DNA from: Prionailurus bengalensis
Lineage: Eukaryota; Chordata; Mammalia; Carnivora; Felidae
Direction of reading: 5' to 3'
Assembly (NCBI RefSeq): GCF_016509475.1
Contig: NC_057355.1
Location: forward strand, 104,519,634-104,583,633
Length of the DNA stretch: 64,000 nt
The notes beneath the pieces were generated by a model. The model searched no databases. It was not told the DNA's origin and worked only from the letters and a program-made list of their open reading frames with translations. The translations under genes were made by a program, and so were the position numbers. Below are positions 1 to 10,679 of this stretch, in pieces (position 1 is the stretch's first letter; every line of letters starts with the position of its first letter).

Positions 1-139
1 CAGATTCCAGGCGTTCTGTCCAAGAAGTCTAGTATGCAGTGGGGGAGACAGAGTAGAGCGTGCTTCCTCCACCTTCCCCAAAACCAGAACTCTTATTCTG
101 TTTTAAAACCGCACTTTGGTATCAGATCCCCACTTAATC

Positions 140-260
140 TTGAACAGCTCTGAGAGGGTTTGCCCATTTCACAGCTGAGGAGACTAGACACAGGTAGTTA
201 AGTAATTTCCTCCAAATCACAGAGGTCAGAGATGGTGGGAAAAAACCTAAAATCTAAGCC
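140..260 (-). repeat. MIR-like fragment
   Basis: Reads like the reverse strand of a mammalian-wide MIR SINE: a CCCATTTCACAGCTGAGGAG core, then an AAGTAATTTCC.CAAATCACAGAGG stretch equivalent to the usual gap-filled MIR antisense text. It is strongly diverged and both ends are vague. It lies in the TMEM260 intron upstream of the first exon seen. Confidence 0.45.
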
Positions 261-459
261 GGAAGTATCTTGTTTCAAAGTTGATGGCGTCTTTTATTAC
301 TTTCAAGTAATTTCTTCTAATATACGTCTTTTTTTCCTATTTCGTAATAGCTACCCAGTCACACACCACAAATTGGAACAGAACTATTCGATTATAGTGA
401 GTTTAAACCAACCTTTTTAAACCATTTCTATTCCTAATTTTTGTAGGATTTGAAGCTTT

Positions 460-655
460 TTATAGTTTATTCAATCTAACTGATTTTAGTCAGCAAATAT
501 TGTGGATTAGCTAAGCATCCTGCTATGTGTGGTTTAGAGTTAATTCGGAGATAGAGAGCCTATCCTCAGGATGCTTCTGGGCTACTTGGGGAGATTTACG
601 AATGCAAACAATAAGTACAATACAGTAACAATAAAAGAGAAGAAGAAAGTGCAAT
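460..655 (-). repeat. L2 3'-end fragment, antisense
   Basis: Shows the antisense L2 3'-end pattern: TTTATTCA, an AGCAAATATTG-like block, a TATGTGTGG block, then a diverged 'loss of balance, total amount in stock' block ending in GCAAACAATAAGTACAATACAGT. Intronic. The family call is from pattern memory, not alignment. Confidence 0.5.
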
Positions 656-1074
656 GGGAATTTGAGGAAGGAGAAACTACTTCTAAGCAGGGAAACAAAT
701 GAAGACTTGTATTTCCACCTGTAAAATGAAAAAAGAAAGGTGTCAAATAATATTTAAGTTTACATGTGAAACAGGACCACAGAAGCTTTCTTTCATTATA
801 ATAATGCTTGTCCCCAAATGATTTCTTATGTTTTGAGCAGGTAGGTTTTATTATTTATGTCTGTTAACTTCTCCCCAGCTCTCCCCAAACAGCTTTTTTT
901 GCACTAATATAAATTCTAAACGGTCTATTTGGGAAAGATTTAAATAAACCGAAAGGTTTACCAATTGTTTATTGCTAACCAAGGTTCAAGGAGTCAAAAA
1001 TGACCCTTTATGAGTTGTATTTATTAACATTTAGAACTTTGAGTTAAAAATATTTTCTTTTCTGTTTTCAATAG

Positions 1075-1251
1075 GAAAAAAACATTTGTTTGCATAGGAA
1101 TTCATGAAGGTGACCCAACCTGGAAAAAGAACTATTCACTTTGGCCTTGGGGTTCTTGTGACAAATTAGTTCCTTCAGAGATTGTATTCAACCCTGAGGA
1201 ATGGATTAAACTCACAAGAAATATCTATAACTGGACCGAAGAATATGGAAG
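1075..1251 (+). CDS. TMEM260: TMEM260 coding exon (fourth from last)
   Basis: Internal exon of TMEM260, an ER-membrane protein O-mannosyltransferase that glycosylates IPT domains of plexins, MET and RON (family knowledge). The exon follows a pyrimidine tract and AG at 1073-1074 and ends at AG|GTAGGA, so both splice sites are canonical. Its first base completes a split codon. The frame then runs open for 58 codons and includes GIHEGDPTWKKNYSLWPWG, which I recognise as the TMEM260 C-terminal region. Two N-glycosylation sequons are visible, NYS and NWT near the exon end, which fits an ER-lumenal location. No hydrophobic segment long enough to span a membrane is encoded. The 177-base exon ends in phase 2 (AG of an Arg codon), matching the next exon. 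Upstream exons, which would encode the transmembrane glycosyltransferase core, lie outside the window. Confidence 0.93.
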
Positions 1252-1700
1252 GTAGGAACAGCAGTTCTGTTTTTCATCAGAGTATGGCAGTTTTGTGTGC
1301 TTAAAAAACTAAATTTTGAGATGCCATGAATAGTTTTGATTTTTTTAAATTAGTTATTAGTATTACTCATGCCCACATGAATTGTAACAGAGAACATGTA
1401 TTTCTTGTTCTCATGTTTGAAGAACAGTAGGGAGGTGGGAGGGGAAGGGGGGGGCTGCGGTTGAGTGGGCATCACAACAGGTTGGTGCCCTGCACCTTCC
1501 GCTTCCAGCTCTTGTGACGCCATATTGTCCACCATCCTCTGTCTCGCACCCTAAAGGTGGAAGAGATCCATCAACTGCAGTAGAGCTTTACAAGGTACTC
1601 TGTTTCCCATGAGAGTTTTTATGCGCACGAACTTGCCATATTTTCCTCTCTTCAGGAGTAGCACATAACTTGTCTATAGGGGAGACTGGCCCTTGAGTAA

Positions 1701-1725
1701 CTTTTTCCTACTCATTAGGAAAAAG
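1701..1725. repeat. perfect 10-bp inverted repeat (hairpin)
   Basis: CTTTTTCCTA at 1701-1710 and its exact reverse complement TAGGAAAAAG at 1716-1725 are separated by five bases (CTCAT). It lies in the TMEM260 intron and abuts a perfect tandem duplication that starts at its last base. Confidence 0.9.
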
Positions 1726-1772
1726 TCATTATCCTGGTTATGTTGTTTGTCATTATCCTGGTTATGTTGTTT
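1725..1772. repeat. perfect 24-bp tandem duplication
   Basis: The 24-base unit at 1725-1748 (starting GTCATTATCC, ending TGTTGTTT) is repeated without a mismatch at 1749-1772. Two identical copies imply a recent slippage or break-repair event. Intronic. Confidence 0.95.
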
Positions 1773-1918
1773 GGGGGTGTGATCAGTCTTCCTTGAAGCA
1801 TCTCTATAGAGCTGACTCTCACCCATATGGAAATTGAGTCACCATCTCTAGAAATGTGCTTCTCTTGCCTATTTCTTAAGTTATGAATTACTAAAAGATT
1901 AGATAATTATTGTTGATA

Positions 1919-2130
1919 GGGGCGCCTGGGTGGCTCAGTCGGTTAAGCATCCGACTTCGGCTCAGGTCATGATCTCACGGTCTGTGAGTTCGAGCCCCGC
2001 GTCGGGCTCTGTACTGACAGCTCAGAGCCTGGAGCCTGCTTTAGATTCTGTGTCTCCCTCTCTCTCTGACCCTCCCCTGTTCATGCTCTGTCTCTCTCTG
2101 TCTCAAAAATAAATAAACATTAAAAAAAAA
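1919..2130 (+). mobile_element. CAN SINE (SINEC, tRNA-Lys derived), full length
   Basis: Full-length felid-type SINE: GGGGCGCCTGGGTGGCTCAG head with RNA polymerase III A-box, GAGTTCGAGCCCC B-box, a TC-rich spacer and an AAATAAATAAACATT(A)n tail. Flanking target duplication ATTATTGTTGATA before, ATTATTGCTTATA after. In the TMEM260 intron, same orientation as the gene. Confidence 0.95.
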
Positions 2131-2264
2131 TTATTGCTTATAATTCAAGGACAGGTGAGATCATATGAAAGATGCTACAAAGGTTTTTTGAATCAATATG
2201 TGCAAACAGTCCGCAGTGCACCAACCAGAGATGGATAAGTAGGTTTATATCAAAGCACTCCGTA

Positions 2265-2488
2265 GGGGCGCCTGGGTGGCTCAGTCAGTTAAGTGTCCAA
2301 CTCTTGATTTCAGCTCAGGTCATGATCTCATCGTTCGTGAGTTCGAGCCCCATGGTGGGCTTCACACTGACAATGGGGAGCCTGCATGGGAGTCTCTCCC
2401 TCTCCCCATCTCTGACCTTCCCCCCGCTCTTACTTGCTCACTCTCTCTCAAAATAAATAAATAAACTTACATATGTATATTTTTAAAA
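2265..2488 (+). mobile_element. CAN SINE, full length
   Basis: Complete element with head, B-box and AATAAATAAATAAAC tail. Target duplication AAAGCACTCCGTAG before and AAAGCACTCCATGA after. Intronic in TMEM260, sense orientation. Confidence 0.95.
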
Positions 2489-2533
2489 AAGCACTCCATG
2501 ACCATTGTGAGAAGTTAGAAAATAATCTATTCT

Positions 2534-2634
2534 GGGCACCTGGCTGGCTCGATCAGTAGAGTGTGCCGTTCTTGATCTTGGGGTTGTGCGTTCGGGCCCC
2601 ACCTTGGGCATAGAGCTTACTTTAAAAAAAAGAA
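2534..2634 (+). mobile_element. older, short CAN SINE sub-type
   Basis: About 100 bp of tRNA-like SINE lacking the TC-rich spacer: GGGCACCTGGCTGGCTCGAT head, GTTCGGGCCCC B-box and the GCATAGAGCTTACTTT(A)n ending typical of the older carnivore sub-family. Target duplication GAAAATAATCTATTCT versus GAAAATAACCTTTTCT. Confidence 0.88.
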
Positions 2635-3139
2635 AGAAAATAACCTTTTCTGCAAACAGTGACCATAGTACAAATACAGGACACCACTCGTTATTTCCAT
2701 TCCATCAAAATAGACACATAATAAGAAATTTAATTAAGAGAAGTCAAAATCCAGCAGATGGTTTAGCCATTGTTCTTTGAGCAGCATCCTGGCTCCAGCA
2801 GTGATTTTTATCAAAGCCAGGAGTCCCCTCTCTCAAGCTTATCCCCTAGCTTCACAGCTGTTTGGCTCTTAGCTGTGTCCGTAGAGTGACTGAGGCCTCG
2901 CCCCTGCCCTGTTGCCCATCTTGCAGTTCTTGGGAACAGCTGGTTCCTCAGATGCCTCCAGCCTCTTCCCACTAATCCTTCGTTTGCTCCCATGAGGCAC
3001 CGGGGCTCATTATGCAGATGAAGAATACATTTACCAAAATTTCAAGTTCCTAAGGATCAGACTTCTCTAGGATAAGTTTATTATTTCCGTCCCTATCAGT
3101 ACTTCAAGATCCAACCTATTTTATTGCCTTGTAAGATTA

Positions 3140-3503
<364 letters not shown>

Positions 3504-3584
3504 TGACTATCCTACACTTACGTGTTTGTGGTTTTTCATATGGCGGGGAAGCAGCCAGTAGGGTAGGGGGTCAGTGGTATGATA

Positions 3585-3800
3585 AAATAACATTTATGAG
3601 CAGTCATTTTGTTTGAGGCGTTGTGCATTGTACATTAATAATCCCATTTCATCCTCACGACAACCTATGAAGAAGTTACTATTATCCCCATCTTACAAAA
3701 GAAACACACGTAAGGTAGAGAGGTTACTGGCCAATGCCAGATTGCTGCAAGTGATGGGAGTCTGAAACTCACATCTCCCTGACTCAGGCACAGCGCTGTG
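3585..3800 (-). repeat. MIR, antisense
   Basis: Good antisense MIR: TTAATAATCCCATTTCATCCTCAC, then TATTATCCCCATCTTACAAA, then GAGAGGTTACTGGCC and AACTCACATCTCCCTGACTC. Diverged but in the expected order. Intronic in TMEM260. Confidence 0.7.
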
Positions 3801-3884
3801 CTCCGGTGCTCTCCGCCTCGAGTAAACCAAAGCGAGTGTAATTGTTGAGGGGCAGTTAATACTGCCCTGGATCCATGTGGAATG

Positions 3885-4030
3885 TGCTAATTTAATTAAG
3901 CACCTGCTGAATACTTCCCAGAGGCCAGACACCATGCCAGGCTTGGAAGCTACAAATATGAATACAACATATTTCCTGCCCTCGAGGGGCTTACAGTCTA
4001 AGGGAGCAGATTTGAATATCACCGTCCTAG
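3885..4030 (-). repeat. L2 3'-end fragment, antisense
   Basis: Contains AAGCACCTGCTGAATACTTCC, CCAGACACCATGCCAGGC and CCTGCCCTCGAGGGGCTTACA, the antisense text of the L2 3' end in order. Further L2-like text may extend to about 4270. Confidence 0.65.
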
Positions 4031-4270
4031 ATGCTATACTTTCCTGTTGTGCCTGTATGGAACACGTTGTGGTGATGCTGTTGACTGCCATTATTTTGAA
4101 ACATTCAAAATCTCTAATGCTAACAGACTTTGGCCTGGATATTAATATGAAAGTCCTAAGTGGTATACAGAGGGTGATACCAAGTACATAGGAAGTACTT
4201 CCTTCAGCAAACGAAGGGTGCCCAATCTGAGCCCGGAACTGTGCTCCACACCGAGGATTGAGTTATGATA

Positions 4271-5026
4271 TAAAGGGTTTACATAAGTTTAAAGAGCTTT
4301 TAAAAAAAGTGTCCAGAAATACAGCTCCAAAATAGCAATTACAAAAATAGATGTACTGTGGTTTATGCAATAGTGTTTTTTGAAAAGCCAGAAAACAGCA
4401 TAATTCAAGTTATCAGCCTAGCTATAGGGACAAATACTTGCTTTGAAGAACTGATCAAAGATGCACCGCACCGTATGTTTGTACAACGCTTTACTGTGAC
4501 TGAATGTAGGAAAGCTGGGGGAGAAATCACCTAAAAGAAGGAAGCAAGTCATTATTCAGGCAGGTATTGATTTAACTGGCGTGCTGAATACAGTTTGGAT
4601 GAGTGCATGTGGTCAAAGAGTCCAGCTACCTTTGAAGAACTAGTCACACGTGGCATGAGCCGTGGCAATGGGTCCCTTCGGGGGTGTGCTGACAAACTCA
4701 GCAAGTCTCCCCCTTCCTGGCTGCTCCTGCATGACAGTAATGTGCATCTGGAGGAAGAATGAAATGACGTATAATAGCAATGATGAATTTAGGCTTTTTT
4801 TCTAAAAGTTTGGCAAGCAGTGCGGATGCAGCGTGTTGGCAGTGGGGAAAGAAGGAGTTGCTGTTGGTTCAGAATAAACTTCTGTGAATATGGGAGAGGT
4901 ACAAACAATGCAGTAAAGGGTTTGGTGTGTTCCTTATCAGTGGAAAAATCTGGTCGATGTAGCTGTACGTGTGAAATTTGACATCATGGTTTTAATGAAG
5001 ATTCCCACCCACCCCCGCACTCCTAG
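4271..5026. other. intron sequence without recognised repeat
   Basis: TMEM260 intron stretch with no repeat or gene signal that I recognise. AT-moderate, ending in the C-rich acceptor CCCACCCCCGCACTCCTAG of the next exon. Confidence 0.5.
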
Positions 5027-5117
5027 GATGAAAACCCCGTTCTTCATCTTTAACCTGGCAGAAACAGCAAACGTACCTCCAAATGTGAAGGCTCAACTCT
5101 ACACTCACGCATATAAC
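5027..5117 (+). CDS. TMEM260: TMEM260 coding exon (penultimate)
   Basis: A 91-bp exon between a strong pyrimidine-rich acceptor (CACTCCTAG) and a GTATGT donor. The first base completes the split Arg codon from the previous exon, and the frame then reads MKTPFFIFNLAETANVPPNV followed by ten more residues ending in HAYN. It finishes on a complete codon (phase 0), matching the in-frame start of the last exon. An alternating hydrophobic and helical pattern continues into the last exon, consistent with a helical-repeat (TPR-like) C-terminal region, though this is inference. The exon was identified from continuity with the flanking exons and from recognition of the TMEM260 C-terminus. Confidence 0.9.
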
Positions 5118-5299
5118 GTATGTTCCATTTTTATATATATAAATATATTTGGGAGGAAGGTGGTGGGGATTAGAACGGAGGGAGTGTGTATCCCAGTAGA
5201 GTTTTTACTTTTTGTTTCTAGTTTCATTTGGCTTTTATAAAGCAGTATAAATGGAAAACTACTCGTACATCACAAATAATGTCTAAAGTAAACGGTGTG

Positions 5300-5780
5300 G
5301 TTGGCAAATGATGTCCATGTCTTAATCTCTGAAACCTGTGAATATACGGCCTTACGTGACAAAGGGGACTTTGCTCATGTGATTAAGTTAAGGATCTTGA
5401 GGTGGGGAGATTATCCTGGATTATCCAGGTGGACCCAGCATAATCACATGGCCCTTTTAAGAAGGAGGCAGGAGGGTCAGAGAGAAGGAGACGTGATGAT
5501 GCAAGCAGAGGTCAGAGGAAAAGATTCGAAGACGCTACGTGGCTGGCCTGGAAGATGGGAGGAAGGGGCCACCAGGTAGGGAGTGCAGGCAGCCTCTGCA
5601 AGCCACCAAGGGCAAAGAAACAGATTCTAGAGCCTCCTCGAAGAACACAGCGCTGCTGCTTTTACAAAATCCTCGATTTTATGCATTTTGACCTCCAGAA
5701 GGGTAAGATAATAAATGTATACTGTCTTAAGCCATTATGTCTGTGCTGATTTGTTACAACAGCAGAGGAAACTAATAGGA
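5300..5780 (+). mobile_element. MLT1-type MaLR LTR (non-autonomous ERVL-related)
   Basis: Old LTR recognised from TGATGTCCATGTCTTAATC, GACTTTGCTCATGTGATTAA, the paired GATTATCCTGGATTATCC block, AATCACATGGCCCTTTTAAG, AAGATAATAAATGT (polyadenylation signal) and the terminal TTGTTACAACAGCAGAGGAA. Solo LTR; no internal retroviral sequence seen beside it. Lies in the last TMEM260 intron, sense orientation. Confidence 0.85.
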
Positions 5781-6349
5781 AGCCATTGGAACAGGAAACA
5801 GTCACCACCAGACAAGTTCTGACAGGTTTGCCCTCTAGACAAAAGTCATGACCCTGGCTGCACTCGAAAAGATAGGTTCCTGGCTGGGTGGGATTTCATG
5901 AGAAAGATAAAGGGTCTCGGCAAGAGGCTCTGTCTTCTGACTGTGGCCCTGTCTTCTGACTGAAGCCAACCCAACCTTCAGATGGCCCGGCCACACACAG
6001 ACTCTTGTGTAGGCGGTCCTCACTGACGGGAAAAGGGAGGGTGGAGCACAGGCTTGCTGTTGTTCCGTTTTAACGAGCCCCTTCTTTTCTGTGACTTCTA
6101 GCCCTGGGTTCCTCAGACACCTTCAGGGATCATCTTGGAGCCTACTATGTAGGAAACAGATATCCTGGCATGGGCCAGTGAGACCAGAGCCCGGGAGCCA
6201 TATATGTGAGCACCTGAGGTGTTTCCGCAGCCTCTAGGTGCTGTGGGTCTACTCACCAGGGCAGTGGTTTAGAGCTAAGTCAAAATCACACAGCGTCCAA
6301 TCCGTAGGACTCATTTTACTCCTAAATTTTGTGATCGTGGGTTCATTGT
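5781..6349. other. intron sequence without recognised repeat
   Basis: No exon or named repeat seen. Contains a short imperfect direct repeat, CTGTCTTCTGACTG, at about 5928-5961. Confidence 0.4.
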
Positions 6350-6500
6350 TCATTTATTCATTTACTCACAGAGTGCTTATTGATCGCCCAGTCTGTGCCA
6401 AATATTGTGTTGGAGATGACCAAGTATTGTCCCTGCTACCAAAGAGGTAGCAGGCTAGAGAGGGAGACAGAAGATAGAGTCCTCGGTTACATTCAGTCTT
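6350..6500 (-). repeat. L2 3'-end fragment, antisense
   Basis: Shows CATTTATTCATTTACTCACA, GTGCTTATTGATCGCCCAGT, CTGTGCCAAATATTGTGTTGG and a TCCCTGCTACC.AGAGG block in the antisense L2 3'-end order. Confidence 0.65.
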
Positions 6501-6764
6501 GCAGAGGTGCTGTGGGAACAGCACACTGTACGTGAGTACACCCCCCTGGCGAGGGGTGGTGAGGAAGGAGGGGGAAGTCTTCGGAGATGTCACTGGAGTG
6601 TCATCTTGAAAGCTCAGACGAGCTAGCCAGACAGACTGTGGGCAGGGTAGTGAGAGAGTGGGCGAGGAAGGACAGTCGATAGGGACAAAGGCAGAACCCT
6701 CCGAGGTGCCCACTCGAGGACAGCAAGGGATCGATTGCAGGAGGCAACAAGCTGGAGTTCTATC

Positions 6765-6900
6765 TGGCGTTTGGAAGATCCAGGTTCAAGGCCTACTCCA
6801 CCACTAATTGTCAACTGTAAGTCAGTTAAGCATTCCAGGCCTCGATTTTTTCTAAAAATAGAAGTGGGCTTTAAGCTTTATTAATTATCTGTCACGCCCT
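6765..6900 (+). repeat. MIR, sense
   Basis: Diverged MIR: GATCCAGGTTCAAGGCC, CTGTAAGTCAGTTAAGCATTC, CTCGATTTTTTC..AAATAGAAGTGGG. The order matches the MIR core; ends uncertain. Confidence 0.5.
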
Positions 6901-7480
6901 GGTCATGTCATATCCTGTTCATCTCTCATACCCTGTGATTCCATGAAAAACAAATAGTATTTAGTTGGGAGAAATCCCTGAGACTTACTGATACTTCATA
7001 TTCTCATCAGTGACCTGTTCCATGGCCACCGTTGCTAGGGCGCCACTGAAGCTAATTCACGGACTCATTGTCCCTTTGGACCTGGAAACTTTACTCTTTC
7101 CAGTGGACACAAGTGCGTGGGTGTCTTCTTTGCATATGCCTCCAGATATGTGACTTTGTTTGCAAGACAAATGAGGTCAAATACTTGATGGGTCAACACA
7201 AACCCACCCCCCCAGTACTGGTATTTCAAGAACGTTCTTGTTAGGTGTAAGACATTGTGTATAGTATTCCACTCAATAGCTGATGCAGAACTTTCAGTTC
7301 AGGAGACATTAAGTTCAGGTGTAGTGGGGGAGCAGGGACTATCCCCATTAGCTTTAGGAATGCATTCGATAAGTTGGTGTCCCCACTAAATAGAATACAG
7401 TCTGCTAAGACTAATGTCACGGTAACATTCACATAGAGGAGGAAATGTAATTCCATGTGATGAGAAATGACCGGCTTCTT

Positions 7481-7718
7481 TTTTTTTATTTTTTTAAATG
7501 TTTTTTTTTTTCTCAACGTTTTTATTTATTTCTGGGACAGAGAGAGACAGAGCATGAACGGGGGAGGGGCAGAGAGAGAGGGAGACACAGAATCGGAAAC
7601 AGGCTCCAGGCTCCGAGCCATCAGCCCAGAGCCTGACGCGGGGCTCGAACTCACGGACCGCGAGATCATGACCTGGCTGAAGTCGGACGCTTAACCGACT
7701 GCGCCACCCAGGCGCCCC
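7481..7718 (-). mobile_element. CAN SINE, antisense, full length
   Basis: Poly(T) tail, GAGAGAGACAGAGCATGAAC spacer, GGGGCTCGAACTC and GCGCCACCCAGGCGCCCC. Target duplication TGACCGGCTTCTT before, TGACCAGCTTCTT after. Among the least diverged copies, with the DNA near-identical to those at 46457 and 60915. Confidence 0.95.
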
Positions 7719-8206
7719 TTGACCAGCTTCTTAAGATACAGCACATGTGGCTTAACGGGCCACCTGGTAGAAGTTGACGATGCGTCGGTAACAAAGTGTT
7801 CAAGAGACGGGTGGTATGTTCATTCTGTTATCTAATGACTGTAACAGGGAGGTCATGAGTGAGCCTCTCATCCTCTTGAGCCATTGGGGAAATTCTCACT
7901 GAAGGGCTGGCCTCTGTGTTGAACTCCAGAACCCAGGTGGGATTCTGAAAGCCGAACCGTTTTCTGAACAGTTCCTGGGTGCCTGCTTTGTGCCTGTCAG
8001 CAAGGCTTGGAAAAAGAAACAGCAGACAGAGAAAAAAAAAAAAAAAAAACCTGAGGAAAGACAGGGAGACATTGGATAACTGACCAAGAGAATGGAAGAG
8101 TGGAAGATAGCGTCACAGTTTCCACGTACATGCAAGTGCGAGGTGACCGTTTCCTTTGTTACGGAGTGAAAGAAGCGCATGGGCCAACTGCTTTAAAAGC
8201 CACCTT

Positions 8207-8416
8207 GGGGGCACCTGGGTGGCTCAGTCCGTTAAGCGTCCAACTTGATACCAGCTCAGGTCATGACCTCACGGTTGGTGAGTTTGAGCTATGAGCCAGG
8301 CTTTGCACTGACGGCACGGAGACTTTAGGCTTCTCTCTCTCCTTCTCTCTGCCCCTCCCTCACTCTCACTCTCTCTCCCTCTCAAAATAATAAACTTAAA
8401 AAAAAAAAAAAAAAAA
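8207..8416 (+). mobile_element. CAN SINE, full length
   Basis: GGGGCACCTGGGTGGCTCAG head, TC-rich spacer and a long A-tail. Diverged B-box (GAGTTTGAGCTAT). Flanks AAGCCACCTTGG and AAGGCCAGCTTGG suggest a target duplication. Confidence 0.92.
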
Positions 8417-9454
8417 GGCCAGCTTGGAGACTAAAGGTTAGTAAATACCAAGATGACATATGCATTTATCTGCCCTGGAGTAGAAGTCGGGCCAATAGAT
8501 GATCTGTTGGGTTCCTTTCAGCTGAATGATGTGATGAATACAGTTCTAACTGCAAAAGCCCTTGTCCCTGTAGAAAAGCATCATTGCTTGTTCTGCGCGT
8601 TGAGTCTGCTGCTGACCTCAGGTTCCTGTACATCCGAGTCCAATCTGACAGTCCTCAGGAAGGCTGTGAAATTTCCAAATAAGCAAGTCTAATATTCCGT
8701 TGTGCAGATTTGTATCTTTCATTTGTTGAATTTTGATGTTTCTCCCTGGAAAACTCAATACCAAAGATTCCAGCTCTGCCCGATTAATGCTATCTCTGAT
8801 GTTGGAAAAACAAAATTCCTGATTCCTGTGGGCAAAGTGTTAACTATTAAAATTATAATTATAGGGTGCTCCAAAGAGCATCTCGCCGTGAGGACATCTC
8901 TTAAATTCTGTTACGCCCAGCCTATTCGATGACGGATTTGTTTGAGCTGTTTTATTGTTGCTATTGTTATTACTGTTGTTTTTAATGTAGAGAGAAATCT
9001 GTGTGAAAATGAGGGTCAAAATTTAAATTCCTTCAAGTTCTTTTTCCATGCAGTTTTCTAAAGAAAGCTATTTTTTTTCCTCTAACAGCTAAATTTAGAG
9101 TTTCAACCTTTCTGCCTGTTGAGTAAATAGCTTTCCATGAATTAGAACTAAATCCCTTTCCCAGAACATCTTTCTGGAGGAAGAGCATTATGTCCTGACA
9201 CCGTGTGTCTTAGGTTCCCTCTGCACATCCGAAAACCCCAGAAGCAGTTTTAGATGAAGTACATTTGCCTCCTGCCACTGTCATAATTACAGTAACATTC
9301 TTGCATTTTCTGCATGGCCTAGCAATGATTAGATTTTGACTATCGGCCGCTTGGATTTTTTTTCCTTGTGTTATTAACTCCTCTGTGTTTTCTGGTTTTT
9401 GAAAAAAAAGTCAAGGGATAACAATGGAATACCAACATTTTTGCCGTTTTTCAG
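8417..9454. other. intron sequence upstream of last TMEM260 exon
   Basis: Repeat-free 1 kb with AT-rich blocks and no open exon-like segment before the acceptor TTTTTGCCGTTTTTCAG. May hold conserved intronic sequence, but nothing specific can be named. Confidence 0.4.
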
Positions 9455-9709
9455 CTCTATAAGGAGATTGTCTATTTACGAAAGGAGCACCCGGTGAACT
9501 GGCACAAGAACTATGCCATCGCCTGTGAGCGGATGTTACGCCTTCGGGCAGGAGACTCAGACCCTGAAGTCTTGTTATCGGAAACCATCAGACATTTCCG
9601 TCTCTACACTCAGAAAGCACGGAATGATCCACAGCTGCCTGATATTTTAGTTGCTCTAAAGCACCTGAGAAAAGAACTGCAGAGTCTGAGGAATAAGAAA
9701 AATGTCTGA
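9455..9709 (+). CDS. TMEM260: TMEM260 terminal coding exon
   Basis: Last coding exon, starting after the acceptor CGTTTTTCAG and in frame (phase 0) with the exon ending at 5117. It encodes 84 residues, opening LYKEIVYLRKEHPVNWHK and ending LRKELQSLRNKKNV before TGA at 9707-9709. The family protein is about 700 residues in human, so the window holds roughly its last quarter. The end is strongly charged and helical (HLRKELQSLRNKK), without a KDEL-type or dilysine retrieval motif. Established knowledge: biallelic loss of TMEM260 causes structural heart defects and renal anomalies in people. No frameshift or premature stop is seen, so the gene appears intact here. Downstream poly(A) signals start 615 bp after the stop. 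Confidence 0.95.
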   Translation, partial: LYKEIVYLRKEHPVNWHKNYAIACERMLRLRAGDSDPEVLLSETIRHFRLYTQKARNDPQLPDILVALKHLRKELQSLRNKKNV

Positions 9710-10323
9710 GGCAGCAGAAGGTGAAAAACCTGCTCATCCTCCCGCTTCCAAAATTCCAAAGTCCAAAAGTTTTCCCTCCAAGAAAAGAAGTTGTACACAA
9801 AACTCGAAGACCGAGTCAGCTCCCAGATATCAGCAACGTGGTAGGGCAGTATACCGTTCAGTATACTGTGCTCCTTACTGCCATGTGCTCCCTATGCAAA
9901 TTCTGTTTATCCAGTGTTACCAAATTAGCATTTCAGTGAGAATCTTCCAGAAAAACCTTCCTACTTCCTCCGTCTTTCACCTAATGACTTTGCTTGATTG
10001 GATGCTAGCAGAGAATGGGTTATTTTCATATACTTTAAATATCGATTGCGGATCTTTTTAAGGGCCCTTTTACTGGGATCCGTTCTGAGGTTAAATTCTT
10101 GAAACATTCATACCAGACCAAAGACACATTTTCTGTTTCCCAAAAAGCGATTTTTTTTTTTTGAGAGTGAATCTTGCTCTTCTTCAAGTTAAAATACTTT
10201 TTTTTTTTTTGAGTAGCTCTGGTTATTACATAATCTCACACTTCAAGCTAAACACCAACCCAGTAATATTTTGAAAAAAGTTGGGGTTTTATTGTCTTTG
10301 ATGATTCTCTGAAATCATCAAAA

Positions 10324-10377
10324 AATAAAGCTAAGCTGTTGTTTGCTTTCTCTCAGTTGCATAAAGTGGCAAATAAA
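10324..10377 (+). terminator. TMEM260: proximal poly(A) signals for TMEM260
   Basis: AATAAA at 10324-10329 is followed by a T/GT-rich stretch (CTGTTGTTTGCTTTCTCTC) about 10 bases downstream, and a second AATAAA lies at 10372-10377. The signal plus downstream GU-rich element is the usual cleavage context. Confidence 0.55.
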
Positions 10378-10480
10378 AAGAATTTTGTAGTTCCTTGCTT
10401 AATTTTATATTTATGTTTTACTTCTATTTGGATTCATAAATCCGGGCCCAATAATTAGTAAGCTCCTGCGGCCAAAATGC

Positions 10481-10500
10481 AAAAAAAAAAAAAAAAAAAA
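10481..10500 (+). repeat. A20 homopolymer
   Basis: Twenty consecutive A bases directly in front of a G-rich run. An A-run this long inside a transcript is a site for internal oligo(dT) priming in cDNA libraries. Confidence 0.95.
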
Positions 10501-10502
10501 GC

Positions 10503-10534
10503 GGGGATTGGGGGGCGGTGGGGGGGGATGGGGG
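10503..10534 (+). other. G-quadruplex-forming run
   Basis: Four G-tracts (4, 6, 8 and 5 G, with a GG between the second and third) separated by ATT, C/T and AT loops. Sits on the TMEM260 sense strand between candidate poly(A) signals, so it would be present in RNA if the distal signals are used. Confidence 0.75.
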
Positions 10535-10543
10535 AAGTTGTTC

Positions 10544-10671
10544 AATAAATTCATTTCTGTTACAAGCATCTTTTATACATATTACTAAAGAGAACATAGT
10601 AAGAAATGCAAATAATAGTTCTTTATTTTATTATGACAGTTAATTAATAGCAACCTGTTTTAATGAATAAA
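10544..10671 (+). terminator. TMEM260: further poly(A) signals (10544 and 10666)
   Basis: AATAAA at 10544-10549, ten bases after the G-rich run, and AATAAA at 10666-10671. Either could define the short 3' UTR; downstream elements are weaker than for the 10324 signal. Confidence 0.4.
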
Positions 10672-10679
10672 GTCACTCC

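Noticed and set aside
1919..1990. tRNA gene (A-box and B-box present)
   Set aside because: The tRNA-like part is the head of a CAN SINE, with no intact cloverleaf or acceptor stem; the same applies to all other SINE heads.
1930..2112. Recurrent 60-70-codon frames opening MAQSV... at many places
   Set aside because: They are translations of the CAN SINE consensus, repeated wherever a SINE occurs, and not genes.
9702..10061. 119-codon frame overlapping the TMEM260 stop codon
   Set aside because: Shifted frame running into the 3' UTR. The TMEM260 frame and its stop at 9707 match the known C-terminus.
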